Source: Candidatus Omnitrophota bacterium (GTDB lineage: Bacteria > Omnitrophota > Gorgyraeia > Gygaellales > Profunditerraquicolaceae). Taken from it: a DNA stretch of 5,373 nucleotides. Below are positions 4,460-5,373 of this stretch, piece after piece; position 1 is the first letter of the stretch, and each line of letters starts with the position of its first letter. The notes below the pieces were generated by a model that saw nothing but the letters and a program-made list of their open reading frames with translations, was not told where the DNA came from and did no database searches. The stretch covers positions 1 to 5,373 of the forward strand of contig VGKF01000070.1 of NCBI GenBank assembly GCA_016867175.1, written 5' to 3'. The translations under genes and the position numbers were made by a program.

Positions 4460-4877
4460 GGTGAAAAGGGCTCGACTTAGGTAAGCCGGGTAAAAGTAGC
4501 ATGCCGCGGACGCAGGGTGGGCCGCGTTAACAATCCTTGCAAAAATAAACGCAAACGATAACAATCGTTTATTAGCAGAAGCTAATAGGATCGTTGCACC
4601 GATTTTTGCAACCCCTATTATGCCTGCTATGGCGCTAGCCCTTCCTCACTAAAAAGGAAGGCCTCAACTCAATCTGCCTAAGGGTTGTGTTTGAGCGGTT
4701 AATTTAGGCTGGCCTGGGTTTTGGCCTTTTAGGCCCGGGCGAGACACTTAAAGGCTGCGGCTTAGCTGATCCAGTTTGCCGGAGCGGCTAAGCTTAAGCG
4801 TAAAGGGCAGACTAAGCATGTAGCGACTCTTATTCGATTACTTACGGACGGCGGTTCGATTCCGCCCACCTCCACCA
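4457..4877 (+). ncRNA. ssrA: Transfer-messenger RNA (tmRNA, ssrA)
   Basis: tmRNA acts with SmpB to free stalled ribosomes and tag the unfinished protein. The 5' end GGGGGTG (4457-4463) pairs with CACCTCC (4867-4873), with one G-U pair, to form the acceptor. The discriminator is A, CCA is encoded (4875-4877), and the T arm is GGCGG-TTCGATT-CCGCC. The conserved ACTAAGCATGTAG lies at 4810-4822. Pseudoknot PK1 fits GCCGCGG with CCGCG plus GCAGGG (4512-4517) with CCTTGC (4535-4540). After single-stranded AAAAATAAAC comes the resume codon GCA at 4551. The tag frame reads ANDNNRLLAEA... and runs 33 codons to TAA 4650-4652, in the loop of a CCCTTCC/GGAAGG stem, the usual place for the stop. It ends PAMALALPH instead of the usual LAA. 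The 421-nt length exceeds the usual 350-400, mostly because of the long tag. It is a one-piece gene, not a permuted one. Confidence 0.93.
4551..4652 (+). other. tmRNA tag-peptide reading frame (33 codons, unusual C-terminus)
   Basis: The frame starts at GCA 4551, preceded by the A-rich single strand that normally precedes the resume codon. It begins Ala-Asn-Asp-Asn-Asn, like many proteobacterial tags. Most tags are 8-20 residues and end in (A)LAA or a close variant recognised by ClpXP. This one continues through RLLAEANRIVAPIFATPI and ends MALALPH. The +1 and -1 frames stop after 3-7 codons and do not offer a better tag. The reading is clear in sequence; whether the full frame is used is inferred. 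Confidence 0.65.
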
Positions 4878-4906
4878 ACAATTCCATTAATGGAATTGTT
4901 GGTGGA
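4871..4906. repeat. Perfect 36-bp palindrome across the tmRNA 3' CCA end
   Basis: Eighteen bases on each side of the centre 4888/4889 match exactly. The left half starts TCCACCAACAATTCC and includes the last seven bases of tmRNA. There is no T-run after it (GGTGG is part of the following stem), so it is not a textbook intrinsic terminator. It may still define the precursor 3' end. Confidence 0.8.
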
Positions 4907-4931
4907 TGCCAAAATAATGTATTTTGGCATC
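4905..4931. repeat. 12-bp hairpin directly after the tmRNA palindrome
   Basis: GATGCCAAAATA (4905-4916) and TATTTTGGCATC (4920-4931) form a perfect stem with a 3-nt ATG loop. It shares 4905-4906 with the palindrome before it. It is a candidate terminator or 3' stabiliser for tmRNA, with no T-run on the plus strand. Confidence 0.65.
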
Positions 4932-4952
4932 TCCACGGCTTCACAATGTAAG
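4924..4952 (+). promoter_or_regulatory. Possible promoter for the downstream lipoprotein gene
   Basis: TTGGCA (4924-4929), a 17-nt spacer and TGTAAG (4947-4952) match the sigma70 pattern in 5 and 4 of 6 positions. A start near 4959 would leave a very short leader, so this is tentative. The -35 overlaps the hairpin arm. Confidence 0.3.
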
Positions 4953-4971
4953 TATTGGTGGAAGCAAAATT

Positions 4972-5373
4972 ATGAACCATAAAACACAAAAAACTATAAC
5001 CCTATTTTTTTTAGCAGTTCTTTTTATCGCAGGCTGTGCTACTGTTCCTACGAGAGAGGGCATGCCTACATACAGCCTAAATAATACGACATACCTGTCT
5101 TTGGTCAGCTTATGCGATTTACGCAATATTGATTTTAAATATGACACCTTTACCAGGAGGGCGGATTTAAATAAGGATGGGCATCTCATCAGCCTTATGG
5201 TAGGAGATAATCTGGTATTGGTAGACGGTAACCCGCTTTATTTAAATGATTGCGTAGATATCTATCAAGGCGTATTAGTGGTCCCCTATAAATTTAAAGA
5301 GCAAGTACTGGATGTCTTGTTTAAGGAAAGGCCCCTCACCCAACGCCCTTCTCCGGCTGCGGCTAAGATTAGA
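4972..5373 (+). CDS. Lipoprotein with copper-amine-oxidase-N-like domain, probable N-acetylmuramoyl-L-alanine amidase (3' end outside window)
   Basis: 134 codons are visible and the frame is open to the window edge. Residues 1-21 are a lipoprotein signal peptide: a basic N-terminus (NHKTQK), then hydrophobic TLFFLAVLFIAG before Cys22, giving an exported, lipid-anchored protein. About residues 41-118 resemble the Cu_amine_oxidN1-type domain, with LISLMVGDNLVLVDGNPLYL followed by a GVLVVPYKF strand, the usual 'V-DG-...-VP' pattern. In many bacteria this domain precedes an Amidase_3 peptidoglycan hydrolase. The visible end, PSPAAAKIR, would fit just before a 'VxIDAGHGG' zinc motif, but that part is missing, so the amidase role is inferred. 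The ribosome site GGTGGAAG (4957-4964) lies 7 nt before the ATG. The gene follows tmRNA by 94 nt and is probably an independent unit. Confidence 0.75.
   Translation, partial: MNHKTQKTITLFFLAVLFIAGCATVPTREGMPTYSLNNTTYLSLVSLCDLRNIDFKYDTFTRRADLNKDGHLISLMVGDNLVLVDGNPLYLNDCVDIYQGVLVVPYKFKEQVLDVLFKERPLTQRPSPAAAKIR

Noticed and set aside
4457..4877. Permuted two-piece tmRNA or an intron in ssrA
   Set aside because: The 5' and 3' acceptor strands occur in normal order at the two ends, PK1 and the resume codon are in place, and no intron splice structure is evident.
4762..4989. Minus-strand 75-codon frame containing VEVGGIEPPS
   Set aside because: It is the antisense of the tmRNA 3' end. This peptide pattern is a well-known false translation of RNA-gene T-arm/acceptor sequence.
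1..5373. Undescribed defence or mobile system
   Set aside because: All protein genes belong to known housekeeping or envelope families, and there is no nuclease, transposase, reverse transcriptase, toxin pair or array. The novelty here lies in the RNA genes and palindromes.

Overview
The window looks like chromosome of a Gram-negative-type bacterium with moderate GC. It holds two lipoprotein signal peptides, compact overlapping genes, and a tmRNA/SmpB pair. Gene style and context suggest an uncultivated lineage such as Candidatus Omnitrophota, but this is an impression from the sequence and not a phylogenetic result. All genes are housekeeping or envelope genes. I see no defence island, phage, CRISPR array or transposase.

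Left block (1-2609, plus strand). The 3' end of a BaiN/HI0933-type flavoprotein gene runs straight into a 74-bp palindromic element. Three bases after that comes an open reading frame joining a Maf nucleotide pyrophosphatase to an M48 zinc-metalloprotease lipoprotein. The protease half keeps its own Shine-Dalgarno site, start codon and lipobox, so it can probably also be made alone. An 8-nt overlap leads into a clan GH-A glycoside hydrolase-like gene, which ends at a hairpin.

Middle (2610-2982). This stretch has two further hairpins and two tandem 29-bp units that copy the 3' end of the neighbouring tRNA. They are followed by tRNA-Leu(CAG) on the minus strand. The tRNA and the next plus-strand gene are driven by two back-to-back sigma70-type promoters with 17-bp spacers.

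Right block (2983-5373, plus strand). An AEC-family permease overlaps smpB by 4 nt, and ssrA (tmRNA) starts 65 nt after smpB. SmpB and tmRNA together rescue stalled ribosomes, so this is a trans-translation locus with an unrelated transporter upstream. The tmRNA is about 421 nt. Its readable tag is 33 codons long and does not end in the usual LAA-type degron, which is the most unusual thing in the window. The tmRNA 3' end lies inside a perfect 36-bp palindrome. The window ends inside a lipoprotein gene with a copper-amine-oxidase-N-like domain, probably the front of a cell-wall amidase.

A recurring theme is that palindromic sequence sits at RNA-gene and gene boundaries: 173-246, 2582-2794, 4397-4459, 4537-4611 and 4871-4931.
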